Shown: piece by piece, positions 1 through 6,642 of the stretch
Position numbering within the stretch: the stretch's first letter is position 1
Layout: each line of letters starts with the position of its first letter
Assembly: GCA_030635005.1 (NCBI GenBank)
Contig: DAOVZS010000106.1
Coordinates: forward strand, 1-7,276
Reading direction: 5' to 3'
Length of the DNA stretch: 7,276 nt
From: Thiomargarita sp.
Lineage (GTDB): Bacteria; Pseudomonadota; Gammaproteobacteria; Beggiatoales; Beggiatoaceae
Made by a program: the position numbers and the translations under genes
Notes under the pieces: model-generated
The model's database searches: none
Seen by the model: the letters and a program-made list of their open reading frames with translations, nothing else
What the model was told of the DNA's origin: nothing

Positions 1-441
1 ACGCACTTTTTTCTTATGAAAACCAATGTGCCGTTTACGAATCACCCCTTTTTTATCAATCATAAAAGAAATGGGCATCCCTTGTAACTGATACTGAGTA
101 GCCACCGTCCCTTTAGGATCAAAAGCAATGGTAAAATTAGCAGGTAATTTCTTCAAAAAAGCATCTGCTAATGAACGTTCCTTATCAAGATTGATAGCAA
201 GCACTTCAAAACCTTGTGACTGATATTTTTTTTGCATCGCATTCATCCAAGGAAAAGATTGTCTACAAGGACCACACCATGACGCCCAAAAATCAAGCAA
301 AACTACTTTTCCTTTGAATTGCTTTAATGTGATAGAGGTCTGAGTGCCCGATAAAGTAAAATCAGGGGCTGGTTTTGGAAGATCACTTGCAAATACAGAC
401 GTTGTAAAGCATAGTATTAATAGAAGAGGGAAATATTTCAT
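1..441 (-). CDS. Secreted TlpA/ResA-like thiol-disulfide oxidoreductase, C-terminus cut off by window edge
   Basis: Reading the minus strand from the ATG at 441 gives 147 codons without a stop, running off the left edge. The protein starts with a Sec-type signal peptide (hydrophobic residues 5-17, likely cleavage after V-F-A at residue 18). A thioredoxin fold follows: 'APDFTL' (25-30), 'GKVVLLDFWASWCGPC' (44-59) with the redox pair C56/C59, and the cis-proline loop 'GMPISFMID' (121-129, P123). These are the marks of the TlpA/ResA/DsbE family, exported proteins that reduce or exchange disulfides in substrates such as apocytochromes c. The substrate cannot be told from sequence. C11 lies in the signal region but is preceded by leucine, so this is not a good lipobox. 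Typical family members are about 150-180 aa, so only a short C-terminal part is missing. No strong Shine-Dalgarno precedes the start, but a promoter lies at 495-522. It is transcribed divergently from the MDR oxidoreductase gene. Confidence 0.93.
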   Translation of the reverse strand, partial: MKYFPLLLILCFTTSVFASDLPKPAPDFTLSGTQTSITLKQFKGKVVLLDFWASWCGPCRQSFPWMNAMQKKYQSQGFEVLAINLDKERSLADAFLKKLPANFTIAFDPKGTVATQYQLQGMPISFMIDKKGVIRKRHIGFHKKKVR

Positions 442-493
442 AAAATAGTATTTAATCTGTGTAAGAGAGTGAAAATGTTCAATCCAAATAAGG

Positions 494-499
494 TATAAT
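494..499 (+). promoter_or_regulatory. Possible -10 box for the plus-strand gene cluster
   Basis: A consensus TATAAT lies 48 bp upstream of the ATG at 548, in the only intergenic region ahead of the plus-strand cluster. No recognisable -35 box sits 15-19 bp upstream, and no extended TGn is present, so an activator might be needed or the match may be chance. It overlaps the minus-strand -10 box at 495-500. Confidence 0.3.
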
Positions 500-522
500 A
501 TCAAAAATGACCCTTATGTCAA
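495..522 (-). promoter_or_regulatory. Sigma70-type promoter for the TlpA-like gene
   Basis: On the minus strand, TTGACA (522-517) is followed after 16 bp by TATTAT (500-495). This is a perfect -35 box and a five-of-six -10 box. Transcription would start near 488, leaving a leader of about 47 nt before the ATG at 441. The assignment rests on sequence match alone. Confidence 0.6.
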
Positions 523-533
523 TTATTAATGAA

Positions 534-538
534 AAGGA
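534..538 (+). promoter_or_regulatory. Ribosome binding site of the MDR oxidoreductase gene
   Basis: AAGGA lies 9 nt before the ATG at 548 and supports that start. Confidence 0.6.
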
Positions 539-547
539 CAATAGATC

Positions 548-1537
548 ATGAAAGCAGTTTTATTAAGTGCAGTTGATGTGATGACTTTACAAGAAGTAGA
601 AAAACCAGAACTGTCTCGTCACAAAGATATGCGTGTGCGGTTGCATGCTGCTGGTGTTAATCCTATTGATGCAAAAATGCGTGTGAATAGTCAGTTAAAT
701 TTTGATGTGCCTAAAATACTCGGCTGTGATGGTGCAGGCGTTGTTGAGAGTATCGGTGATAAAGTGCATAATTTTAAAATAGGGGATGAAGTGTACTTTT
801 TTAACGGCGGCATGGGCACAACTGAACAAGGAAATTATGCAGAATATACCACTATCAATCATCACTATGCCGCCTTAAAACCCAAAAATATTTCAATGAC
901 AGAAGCGGCAGCTATTCCATTAGCATGGATTACCGCTTGGGAAGCTTTAGTAGAACGTGCCCATTTACAATTTGATCAAACCATTTTAATTCATGCAGGG
1001 GCGGGTGGGGTAGGTCATTTAGCCATACAATTAGCGAAAAGTTTAGGGGCACGTGTTGCTGTGACTGTGAGCAATCCCAAAAAAAAACGTTTAGCACAAT
1101 TATTAGGGGCAGATTATTGTATTGATTACACTAAAAACGACTTTGTTGAAGAGATAATGTATTGGACAAACGGTAAGGGTGTGAATGTTGTTTTAGATAC
1201 TGTAGGCGGGGATATCTTTTGCGATTCTGTGCCTGCCATAAAAATTTATGGTAAAATAGTGACATTATTAGATCCTATTTGTAATCAGGAAGCTGCTAAA
1301 ATTGCCAAACGACGTAATCTGAGCTTGATTTATGAATTAATGCTCACTCCATTATTGGAACACATGCATGATGAACGGGTGATACAACGTTTGATGCTAG
1401 AAAGAGCGACACGTTTAATTGAAGCAGATAAGTTAATTGTTCAAATTACTCAAATATTACCCTTAGCGCAAGCTGCCAAAGCCCATCAGATTATAGAAGA
1501 GGGACATACAACAGGAAAAATTGTGTTGACGATTTAA
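548..1537 (+). CDS. Zinc-independent MDR-family NAD(P)H oxidoreductase (quinone reductase / alcohol dehydrogenase-like)
   Basis: The 329-aa product has the usual length and layout of the medium-chain dehydrogenase/reductase superfamily. The N-terminal GroES-like catalytic half includes 'AGVNPIDAKMR' (35-45) and 'LGCDGAGVVESIGDKV' (58-73). The Rossmann half begins near 145 with the nucleotide-binding loop 'AGAGGVG' (150-156) and continues with 'LDTVGG' (216-221). The four-cysteine structural zinc loop of classical alcohol dehydrogenases is absent and the catalytic zinc ligands are not evident, which points to the quinone oxidoreductase or enoyl-reductase-like branch. Members are cytoplasmic and use NAD(P)H to reduce quinones, enals or related carbonyls; the actual substrate cannot be assigned. 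The ATG at 548 has an AAGGA site and opens the plus-strand cluster, divergent from a secreted thiol-disulfide oxidoreductase. Both neighbours are redox proteins, but shared regulation is only a guess. The reading frame is intact. Confidence 0.92.
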   Translation: MKAVLLSAVDVMTLQEVEKPELSRHKDMRVRLHAAGVNPIDAKMRVNSQLNFDVPKILGCDGAGVVESIGDKVHNFKIGDEVYFFNGGMGTTEQGNYAEYTTINHHYAALKPKNISMTEAAAIPLAWITAWEALVERAHLQFDQTILIHAGAGGVGHLAIQLAKSLGARVAVTVSNPKKKRLAQLLGADYCIDYTKNDFVEEIMYWTNGKGVNVVLDTVGGDIFCDSVPAIKIYGKIVTLLDPICNQEAAKIAKRRNLSLIYELMLTPLLEHMHDERVIQRLMLERATRLIEADKLIVQITQILPLAQAAKAHQIIEEGHTTGKIVLTI

Positions 1538-1568
1538 ACACGAATTTTGAAAAATACAGGCTCATGTC

Positions 1569-2438
1569 ATGAAACGAATATCATTTATGCTACTCAGTGT
1601 CGCAGTATTCAATAGCTGTACAACAACGCCACCCATTGTTGAACCTAAACCGATCCTTTCTACAGAACTCCCTCAACATGTTTTTGTAGAAGAGAAGGAT
1701 GAAGAAATCGAAAATCAAGATGAACAGAAAGTGATAGAAGAGAGTATAAAAAATCCAGATACCACTGCATTATATACGCAAGGCTTAAATTTTTTAAATC
1801 AAAAAAAATTCATTCAAGCGTATCAACGTTTTCGGCAATCCTCTGAATTTGGACATATAGAAGCTCAATTTGAATTAGCACAATTGTATCATCAAGGAAA
1901 AGGGGTGCCTTTAGATCAGATTAAAGCACACTATTGGTATCATAAAGCTGCGAAACAAGGTCATGTCAAAGCCAGTTTAGCCACTCAAATAAAAAAAGAA
2001 CCCACTATTATCAGAAAAAGTGAACCCACTATTGTCAAAAAAAGTGAGCCTGAAAAAAGTGACTGTGCAGACCTTCAATTTGAACAAGCACACTCATATT
2101 ATGAGGGTAAGGGCGTTCCTAAAGATAGAGAAAAAGCAGCCATTTGGTATCATAAGGCAGCATCACAAGGTCATATCAAAGCGCAATTTACACTGGCTGG
2201 ATTATATCATTTTGGTATCGGTGTGCCACAAAATATCACACAAGCGATAGAATGGTATCAAAAAGCTGCTGAACAAAATTATGCTAATGCCCAATTGAGT
2301 TTAGGGATGATATATTTTAATAAGCTTTATAGACCTCGAGATTTAGCAAAATCAAAAAAATGGTTATCACAAGCTGCTGAACAAGGAAATGAAAATGCTA
2401 AAACGATACTCAAGCAAGTAAATATGATGTTACAATAA
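1569..2438 (+). CDS. Sel1-repeat protein, probable outer-membrane or periplasmic lipoprotein
   Basis: The 289-aa product begins 'MKRISFMLLSVAVFNSC', a short signal peptide ending at C17. The lipobox is imperfect (F at -3, S at -1), so lipid attachment is likely but not certain. An acidic, Pro/Glu-rich linker (about 20-65) leads to a degenerate TPR-like helix pair (67-100). Sel1-like repeats follow at about 99-134, 169-204, 205-240 and 241-277. The clearest motifs are 'GKGVPLDQIKAHYWYHKAA' (110-128), 'GKGVPKDREKAAIWYHKAA' (180-198) and 'GIGVPQNITQAIEWYQKAA' (216-234). The fourth repeat has lost its GxGV core ('NKLYRPRDLAKSKKW'). A low-complexity insert (143-163) separates the first two clear repeats. 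Sel1 repeats form alpha solenoids for protein-protein contacts, so an envelope scaffold role is plausible; no partner is identifiable. The ATG at 1564 is out of frame and closes at once, leaving 1569 as the start, with CAGG 8 nt upstream. It begins 31 bp after the MDR gene. Confidence 0.9.
   Translation: MKRISFMLLSVAVFNSCTTTPPIVEPKPILSTELPQHVFVEEKDEEIENQDEQKVIEESIKNPDTTALYTQGLNFLNQKKFIQAYQRFRQSSEFGHIEAQFELAQLYHQGKGVPLDQIKAHYWYHKAAKQGHVKASLATQIKKEPTIIRKSEPTIVKKSEPEKSDCADLQFEQAHSYYEGKGVPKDREKAAIWYHKAASQGHIKAQFTLAGLYHFGIGVPQNITQAIEWYQKAAEQNYANAQLSLGMIYFNKLYRPRDLAKSKKWLSQAAEQGNENAKTILKQVNMMLQ
1998..2060 (+). repeat. 24-bp tandem repeat inside the Sel1-repeat gene
   Basis: Two near-identical 24-bp copies (1998-2021 and 2022-2045) are followed by a shortened third (2046-2060). 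They encode EPTIIRKS, EPTIVKKS and EPEKS, a charged linker between two Sel1 repeats. The unit is a multiple of three, so changes in copy number would keep the frame. Confidence 0.9.
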
Positions 2439-2453
2439 TGTACAAACGACAGC

Positions 2454-2458
2454 AGGAG
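2454..2458 (+). promoter_or_regulatory. Ribosome binding site of the Uma2-family gene
   Basis: AGGAG lies 5 nt before the ATG at 2464 and fixes that start. Confidence 0.7.
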
Positions 2459-2463
2459 TAAAC

Positions 2464-2979
2464 ATGAGTGATACGTATCATATTGAATATAATGCGATTG
2501 ATGGGGAAGATGAAATGGGATCATTAAATCATAGTACTGTACAAACAAACTTAGCAGGTTTACTCAAGTTTAAATCTGATAAGACACTGTTTGTCATGAC
2601 TGAATTGAGTCTTGATGTAAGTCAACATGATTTGAGCAAGTATCATATTGAAAATAAAGAAGAACTCAAACCCGATATTTGTGCTTATTTTACACGTCCC
2701 ATCATTCCATTTGAAGAAGAAGATTTATTAAAAGTAGCCATAATGCCTGATTTGGTGATTGAAATACTCTCACCCAGACAAGCCATTAATTACCTACTGA
2801 AAAAAACTAAGGTATATTTTACACTGGGTGTGAAATCATGTTGGTTAGTCATACCCGCTACGCGTACAATCAATGTATATTCAGATTCTATGCATTGTCA
2901 AACATTTACTTTAGACACAGCAGAAGTGGTGGATGAAAATACTGATATCCGACTTCCAATGAGCGAAATTTTTGAATAA
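2464..2979 (+). CDS. Uma2 (DUF820) family protein, PD-(D/E)XK nuclease fold
   Basis: The 171-aa product matches the Uma2 family in length and motif order. These are an N-terminal His-containing helix ('LNHSTVQTNLAGLL', 21-34), 'KPDICAYF' (69-76, D71), 'MPDLVIEILSP' (94-104, E100), the lysine/tyrosine pair K114/Y118 and 'GVKSCWLVIP' (122-131), which replaces the family's usual GVxEYWLVDP. D71, E100 and K114 are in the expected places for a PD-(D/E)XK active site, so the fold and a possible metal-dependent nuclease activity are supported. The biological role of Uma2 proteins is largely unknown; they are often present in many copies in cyanobacteria and large filamentous bacteria. A strong AGGAG site supports the ATG. 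It starts 25 bp after the Sel1 gene and ends 33 bp before ychF. No restriction methyltransferase partner is visible. Confidence 0.88.
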   Translation: MSDTYHIEYNAIDGEDEMGSLNHSTVQTNLAGLLKFKSDKTLFVMTELSLDVSQHDLSKYHIENKEELKPDICAYFTRPIIPFEEEDLLKVAIMPDLVIEILSPRQAINYLLKKTKVYFTLGVKSCWLVIPATRTINVYSDSMHCQTFTLDTAEVVDENTDIRLPMSEIFE

Positions 2980-2994
2980 TCCATTCAGAACGCT

Positions 2995-3000
2995 AGGAGA
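2995..3000 (+). promoter_or_regulatory. Ribosome binding site of ychF
   Basis: AGGAGA ends 12 nt before the ATG at 3013. This is a good Shine-Dalgarno with rather long spacing. The protein's N-terminus aligns with the family from its first residues, which confirms the start. Confidence 0.55.
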
Positions 3001-3012
3001 TAAGACAATATT

Positions 3013-4098
3013 ATGGGATTTAAATGCGGAATCGTTGGCTTACCTAATGTGGGTAAATCTACCTTATTCAATGCCCTAACCAGCGCAGAAATACCCGCTG
3101 AAAATTACCCCTTTTGTACCATTGACCCCAATTTAGGCATTGTGCCCATGGCGGATGTTCGTTTAGATGTCTTAACACAACTGGTTAAGCCTAAAAAAGT
3201 CATTCCCACAACAATGGAATTTGTGGATATCGCGGGTTTAGTGGCTGGGGCTTCAAAAGGAGAAGGATTAGGCAATAAGTTTTTAGCCAATATTCGTGAA
3301 ACGCACGCGATTGCTCATGTAGTCCGTTGTTTTGAAGATGATGATATCATACATATTGCTGATAAAATCGATCCCTTACGTGATGTTGAAATCATTAATA
3401 CAGAATTGGCATTGGCTGACTTAGACACTGTAGAACGTGCGATACAACGGGTTAATAAAAATATTAGAAGTGGTCAAAAAGATGTTTTAGTACACAAACA
3501 ATTTTTTGAAAACCTCCTCGCACACCTAGACACCGGGGAAGCAGTGCGTACATTGACATTCACCCCTGAAGAACAGATTTTGTTACGAGATTTACACTTA
3601 TTGACTGCCAAACCTACCCTGTATATTGCGAATGTGGCAGAAGATGGTTTTGAAAATAACCCTTATCTTGAACAATTAGTTGCTGCCAGCCAAGGTGCAG
3701 AAGTGGTGTCAGTCTGTGCATCCACTGAAGCTGAATTGGTTAGCCTAGAACCTGAGGAAAGACAAGAGTTTTTAAATGACATGGGATTAACAGAACCCGG
3801 ATTACATCGGGTCATCCAAGCGGGATATCGTCTGTTAGGTTTACAAACTTATTTTACAGCAGGACCTCAAGAAGTCCGTGCGTGGACAGTCAGTGTCGGT
3901 GCTACCGCTCCAAAAGCAGCAGCAGTCATTCATACCGATTTTGAAAAAGGCTTTATTCGGGCAGAAGTTATTGCTTATGATGATTTTGTTGAATATCAGG
4001 GAGAACTGGGGGCAAAAGAAGCGGGCAAATGGCGTTTAGAAGGTAAAGATTACATTGTGCAAGACGGCGACGTGATGCATTTTCGGTTTAATGTGTAA
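3013..4098 (+). CDS. ychF: Redox-regulated ATPase YchF (Obg-family, ATP-preferring)
   Basis: The 361-aa product is collinear with E. coli YchF (about 363 aa) from 'MGFKCGIVGLPNVGKSTLFNALT' to the terminal 'FRFNV'. Visible motifs are the P-loop 'GLPNVGKS' (9-16), 'DIAGLVAGASKGEGLGN' (72-88, the G3 region) and 'NVAE' (207-210), which replaces the GTPase NKxD signature and accounts for the family's ATP preference. A helical insertion spans roughly 130-200, and a C-terminal TGS domain spans about 278-361 ('LQTYFTAG...VRAWT'). The cysteine of 'PFCTIDPN' (C35), linked to redox control in the E. coli protein, is kept. YchF is cytoplasmic, associates with ribosomes, and affects stress responses. In many gammaproteobacteria it follows pth, but here it follows an Uma2-family gene by 33 bp and precedes an AAA ATPase by 26 bp. 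The frame is intact. Confidence 0.98.
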   Translation: MGFKCGIVGLPNVGKSTLFNALTSAEIPAENYPFCTIDPNLGIVPMADVRLDVLTQLVKPKKVIPTTMEFVDIAGLVAGASKGEGLGNKFLANIRETHAIAHVVRCFEDDDIIHIADKIDPLRDVEIINTELALADLDTVERAIQRVNKNIRSGQKDVLVHKQFFENLLAHLDTGEAVRTLTFTPEEQILLRDLHLLTAKPTLYIANVAEDGFENNPYLEQLVAASQGAEVVSVCASTEAELVSLEPEERQEFLNDMGLTEPGLHRVIQAGYRLLGLQTYFTAGPQEVRAWTVSVGATAPKAAAVIHTDFEKGFIRAEVIAYDDFVEYQGELGAKEAGKWRLEGKDYIVQDGDVMHFRFNV

Positions 4099-4124
4099 TA
4101 TAAATTAGAGAGCATCAAAAAATT

Positions 4125-5447
4125 ATGTTAATCCGATTCACTGTTGAAAATTACTTATCCTTTAAAGAACTTGTCGAATTTAATTTGATTGCTTCTGAAG
4201 AAAGGCAACAAAATCATCATATTTTAAAAGGAGAGACACCAGAGGATATCGATTTATTAAAAACATCTATTCTGTATGGGGCGAATGCGTCAGGAAAATC
4301 TAACCTGATTAAAGCGATGGCGTTTGCCCGAAATCTCATTGTCAAAGGTATTGGAAAAAATAGAGCGATCAATGTTAAACATTTTAAATTAGACAGTGCG
4401 TGTGCGTGCAAACCTTCCCGATTTGAATTTGAATTTCGGTGTCAAGGTAAGCAATATGCGTATGGTTTTTCAGTGGATAGGACGAAAGTTCATGAAGAAT
4501 GGTTGTTTGAAATGGGACATGATCTTGAATTGCCTATTTTTGAACGGGTGGGCAGTATGGTTTCTTTCAATTTTGAACATGCTTTATTTCAAAACATCTC
4601 TGAAGAAGAAAAACAAGGTATTGGATATGAAGCTCGGGGCACTAAAGACAATATGCTCTTTTTAAATAATTGTCACGAACGCAATATCAGACCTTTTCAT
4701 TTCTTATATCAATGGTTTTCAGAAGTCCTTATTATTGTCTTTACCACCTCCAAACATCAAGCACTCACTTCCTTAGCAAAGTTAAACATAGAATTTTTTA
4801 ATCGCGTTATAGAATTTTTCAATTTTGGAATTAATAGAATTAAGGTAGATGACATTGATTTTGAACATAGTAATGAGATTTCTCATGCTATGAAAGAGGA
4901 AATCCGTGCCGATTTTCCTTATGGACAGGGTAATACACAATTTGTCTCAATAGCATCCTGTAACTATTTGATCGAAGAAACGGCTTCAGGGACTTTAAAA
5001 GCATCAAAATTAACAACGATTAGAAAAGATGCCGCAGGCAATGAGGTCACATTTGAAATTTCTGAAGAATCAGAAGGCACACAACGGCTGCTGGATTTCA
5101 TTCCCATGCTGATTGGCTTATCTAAAGATAAAGTGTTTGTTATTGATGAAATTGAAAGAAGTTTACATCCTTTATTAATCAGAAAACTCTTTGAGTTGAT
5201 ACTCAAACATGACTTATATAAACCTGCTGTCAGCCAACTGATTGCTTCAACACATGAAGTAAATTTATTAGATATCAAAAATCTGTTCAGAAAAGATGAA
5301 ATTTGGTTTATGGAGAAAAAACAATCTGGAGAATCACAAATTTATTCTTTGGCGAATGCACATGTTGATGATATCGTTGATGGTTATATGAAAGGTAGAT
5401 TTGGGGCGATTCCTTTTATTAGAGATATCAAAGATTTGGGTTGGTAG
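4125..5447 (+). CDS. COG1106-type AAA ATPase (AAA_15/AAA_21, RloA-like)
   Basis: The 440-aa product is an ABC/SMC-superfamily ATPase without membrane domains. It starts with the family hallmark 'MLIRFTVENYLSFKE'. Walker A is 'GANASGKS' (52-59). A signature-like segment 'SEGTQRLLDFIPMLIGL' (316-332) precedes Walker B 'VFVIDEIE' (337-344, D341/E342) and 'RSLHP' (345-349). The switch-histidine strand 'IASTHE' is at 373-378 (H377), and the C-terminal 'GRFGAIPFI' (424-432) is typical of COG1106. All catalytic elements are present, so the protein should be active. Relatives such as RloA and some OLD/PtuA-like proteins work in phage defence with a nuclease or RNase partner. No RloB-like gene follows directly, so a defence role is only a possibility. 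The start is the first in-frame ATG, with GAGAG 12 nt upstream. It begins 26 bp after ychF, and its TAG stop lies 5 bp before the next gene's ATG. Confidence 0.9.
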   Translation: MLIRFTVENYLSFKELVEFNLIASEERQQNHHILKGETPEDIDLLKTSILYGANASGKSNLIKAMAFARNLIVKGIGKNRAINVKHFKLDSACACKPSRFEFEFRCQGKQYAYGFSVDRTKVHEEWLFEMGHDLELPIFERVGSMVSFNFEHALFQNISEEEKQGIGYEARGTKDNMLFLNNCHERNIRPFHFLYQWFSEVLIIVFTTSKHQALTSLAKLNIEFFNRVIEFFNFGINRIKVDDIDFEHSNEISHAMKEEIRADFPYGQGNTQFVSIASCNYLIEETASGTLKASKLTTIRKDAAGNEVTFEISEESEGTQRLLDFIPMLIGLSKDKVFVIDEIERSLHPLLIRKLFELILKHDLYKPAVSQLIASTHEVNLLDIKNLFRKDEIWFMEKKQSGESQIYSLANAHVDDIVDGYMKGRFGAIPFIRDIKDLGW

Positions 5448-5452
5448 TGGAT

Positions 5453-6016
5453 ATGATTCAAAAATTTCTTTTAATCATCATATTCAGTGGTTTATGTAGT
5501 CTAGGCATTATTGGTTTGTATACAGATACAGTTGCTCCAGTGATCACACTGCATGATAATACGACACTCTACTATACCGAAGAAGAGAATGCGATAGAAA
5601 TAACATCTACCCTGACCATCACTGACGATAATCGGACAATTTCGGGTGCAATCGTTCAAATGATTCATCACTATCAGTATGGTGAAGATGAATTATCCTA
5701 TAATGCCAGCATGCCTTCCATGATCACGGTGAATCGTGACATATCAGGAGCTTTACTTTTAAGCGGAGTCGCCAAACTGAGTGATTATCAAACAGCATTG
5801 CGTGCAATTACGTATTATAATCACAATACGAAGTCACCCAATACCTCAATACGTACAATCAGTTTTTCAGTCAGTGATGGGATACATGACAGTTTATCTG
5901 TCACACGTAATATTATGATTAAACCTACTAATGATGCCCCTATTCTGAATAAAACGCATCCGCTTAATCTTGACAATGTTCTGGAACAAACGAATCATTT
6001 TCCATTCACTTTTTAG
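5453..6016 (+). CDS. Small exported protein with one adhesin-type cadherin/Ig-like repeat unit
   Basis: From the ATG at 5453 the product is 187 aa. A hydrophobic segment (residues 5-22) acts as a signal peptide or membrane anchor; no clean cleavage site or lipobox is seen. One extracellular repeat unit follows (about 28-165): 'ITLHDNTTLYYTEEE...STLTITDDN', 'ISGAIVQM', 'GEDELSYN', 'LLLSGVAKLSDYQTALRAITY', 'TSIRTISFSVSDGIHDS' and 'KPTNDAPIL'. This order is characteristic of tandem units in giant bacterial adhesins, where dozens may be present. Here the protein stops 22 residues after 'NDAPIL', just inside what would be the next unit. TTG (5441) and GTG (5447) are in-frame alternatives. I chose ATG because it starts directly before the basic and hydrophobic signal; no strong Shine-Dalgarno decides the matter, and coupling to the upstream ATPase stop is likely. 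It is either a stand-alone secreted protein or a remnant of a larger adhesin. Confidence 0.75.
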   Translation: MIQKFLLIIIFSGLCSLGIIGLYTDTVAPVITLHDNTTLYYTEEENAIEITSTLTITDDNRTISGAIVQMIHHYQYGEDELSYNASMPSMITVNRDISGALLLSGVAKLSDYQTALRAITYYNHNTKSPNTSIRTISFSVSDGIHDSLSVTRNIMIKPTNDAPILNKTHPLNLDNVLEQTNHFPFTF

Positions 6017-6028
6017 GAATAATAATAA

Positions 6029-6553
6029 ATGAAATATTTTAAAACATTAATTTTAGTCTTATTTTTCAATCTCACATGTATGACAGCACAAGCTGATAAA
6101 GGGACTTTAATTAGTAAACTTGTGATCTTAAATGACAATGTCACAGATGTTGATAGTGATGCGGTGACAGGTTTGGCTTTAATTGGAGTAAATACGAAGA
6201 ATGGCAGTTGGTATTATACACTTGATGGTCTGATTTGGAGAATTGTAGAACAAGTATCAGAAACACATGCTTTACTGTTAGCGGCTGATAAAAAGACACG
6301 TTTGGAGTTTCAACCCAAGCTCAATTTTAATGGCACAATCAATAAAGCCATTGTTTTCCGTGCTTGGGATCGCAGCAGCGGGACAGCAGGCAGTAGTGCA
6401 GATGCGACTCATAATGGTGGAACAACAGCTTTTAGTCGTCATACTGAGAGTGCCAGTATCACCGTTACCGCCATTAATGATGCCCCTGTGTTAGATAATA
6501 AAGCAGATATAAGACTTGATAGTGTGGCAGAAGATAGTGTGGCAGTAAAATAG
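6029..6553 (+). CDS. Small secreted protein with one adhesin-type repeat unit of a second type
   Basis: The 174-aa product has a clear signal peptide with likely cleavage at A-Q-A after residue 22. The mature part starts 'DKGTLISKLV', then 'VTDVDSDAVTGLALIGVNTKNGSWYYTLDGLIW' (38-70), 'ALLLAADKKTRLEFQPKLNFNGTI' (81-104), 'FRAWDRSSGTAGSSADATHNGGTTAFS' (110-136) and 'SASITVTAINDAPVL' (141-155). It ends 'ADIRLDSVAEDSVAVK'. This is one complete unit of the extracellular repeat usually written as NGTWxYSxDGGxxW...LLAADxxTRxRFxPxxNxNGT...FRAWD in giant adhesins. The last residues match the usual start of the following unit, so the protein spans one unit and stops. AGGA at 6015-6018 overlaps the upstream stop and lies 10 nt before the ATG, suggesting translational coupling with the preceding gene. 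The function is unknown; extracellular binding or matrix roles are plausible. Confidence 0.83.
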   Translation: MKYFKTLILVLFFNLTCMTAQADKGTLISKLVILNDNVTDVDSDAVTGLALIGVNTKNGSWYYTLDGLIWRIVEQVSETHALLLAADKKTRLEFQPKLNFNGTINKAIVFRAWDRSSGTAGSSADATHNGGTTAFSRHTESASITVTAINDAPVLDNKADIRLDSVAEDSVAVK

Positions 6554-6591
6554 AACGAAATAAATAGCACAAAATTATTTTTCCTGATTCA

Positions 6592-6617
6592 GTTACGCCT
6601 AGTGCCTTAGGCGTAAC
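6592..6617 (+). repeat. Perfect 10-bp inverted repeat (hairpin) between genes
   Basis: GTTACGCCTA (6592-6601) pairs perfectly with TAGGCGTAAC (6608-6617) around a 6-nt loop. It is GC-richer than its surroundings and lies 39 bp after the stop of the second repeat-unit gene. No T-run follows on either strand, so it is not a standard rho-independent terminator. It may stabilise the 3' end of the mRNA, assist termination or bind a protein. Apart from this hairpin and the ribosome binding site at 6643, nothing else was recognised in the 100-bp spacer 6554-6653. Confidence 0.75.
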
Positions 6618-6642
6618 ATGAGATACTTAAATTAAACAAGGT

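Noticed and set aside
2020..2250. Open frame of 76 codons on the plus strand inside the Sel1-repeat gene
   Set aside because: It overlaps the well-supported Sel1 protein in another frame, has no domain or ribosome binding site, and reads as Lys-rich shadow sequence.
2327..2548. Minus-strand open frame of 73 codons across the Sel1/Uma2 junction
   Set aside because: It is antisense to two real genes, shows no recognisable motif, and lacks a supporting Shine-Dalgarno.
4964..5278. Minus-strand open frame of 104 codons inside the COG1106 ATPase gene
   Set aside because: It is antisense to the Walker B region of an intact gene and its Ser-rich sequence is typical of a shadow frame.
5441..5452. 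TTG (5441) or GTG (5447) as start of the first repeat-unit protein
   Set aside because: Both are in frame, but they add only V-V-D-type residues before the signal segment and have no better ribosome binding site than the ATG at 5453. The choice is not certain.
4125..6016. RloA-RloB pair
   Set aside because: The gene after the COG1106 ATPase encodes an exported repeat protein, not an RloB-like nuclease.
6554..6610. Frameshifted continuation of the adhesin-type repeat after the stop at 6553
   Set aside because: Reading past the stop in the same frame gives no repeat-like residues and soon meets another stop. I saw no repeat motif in the rest of the spacer.
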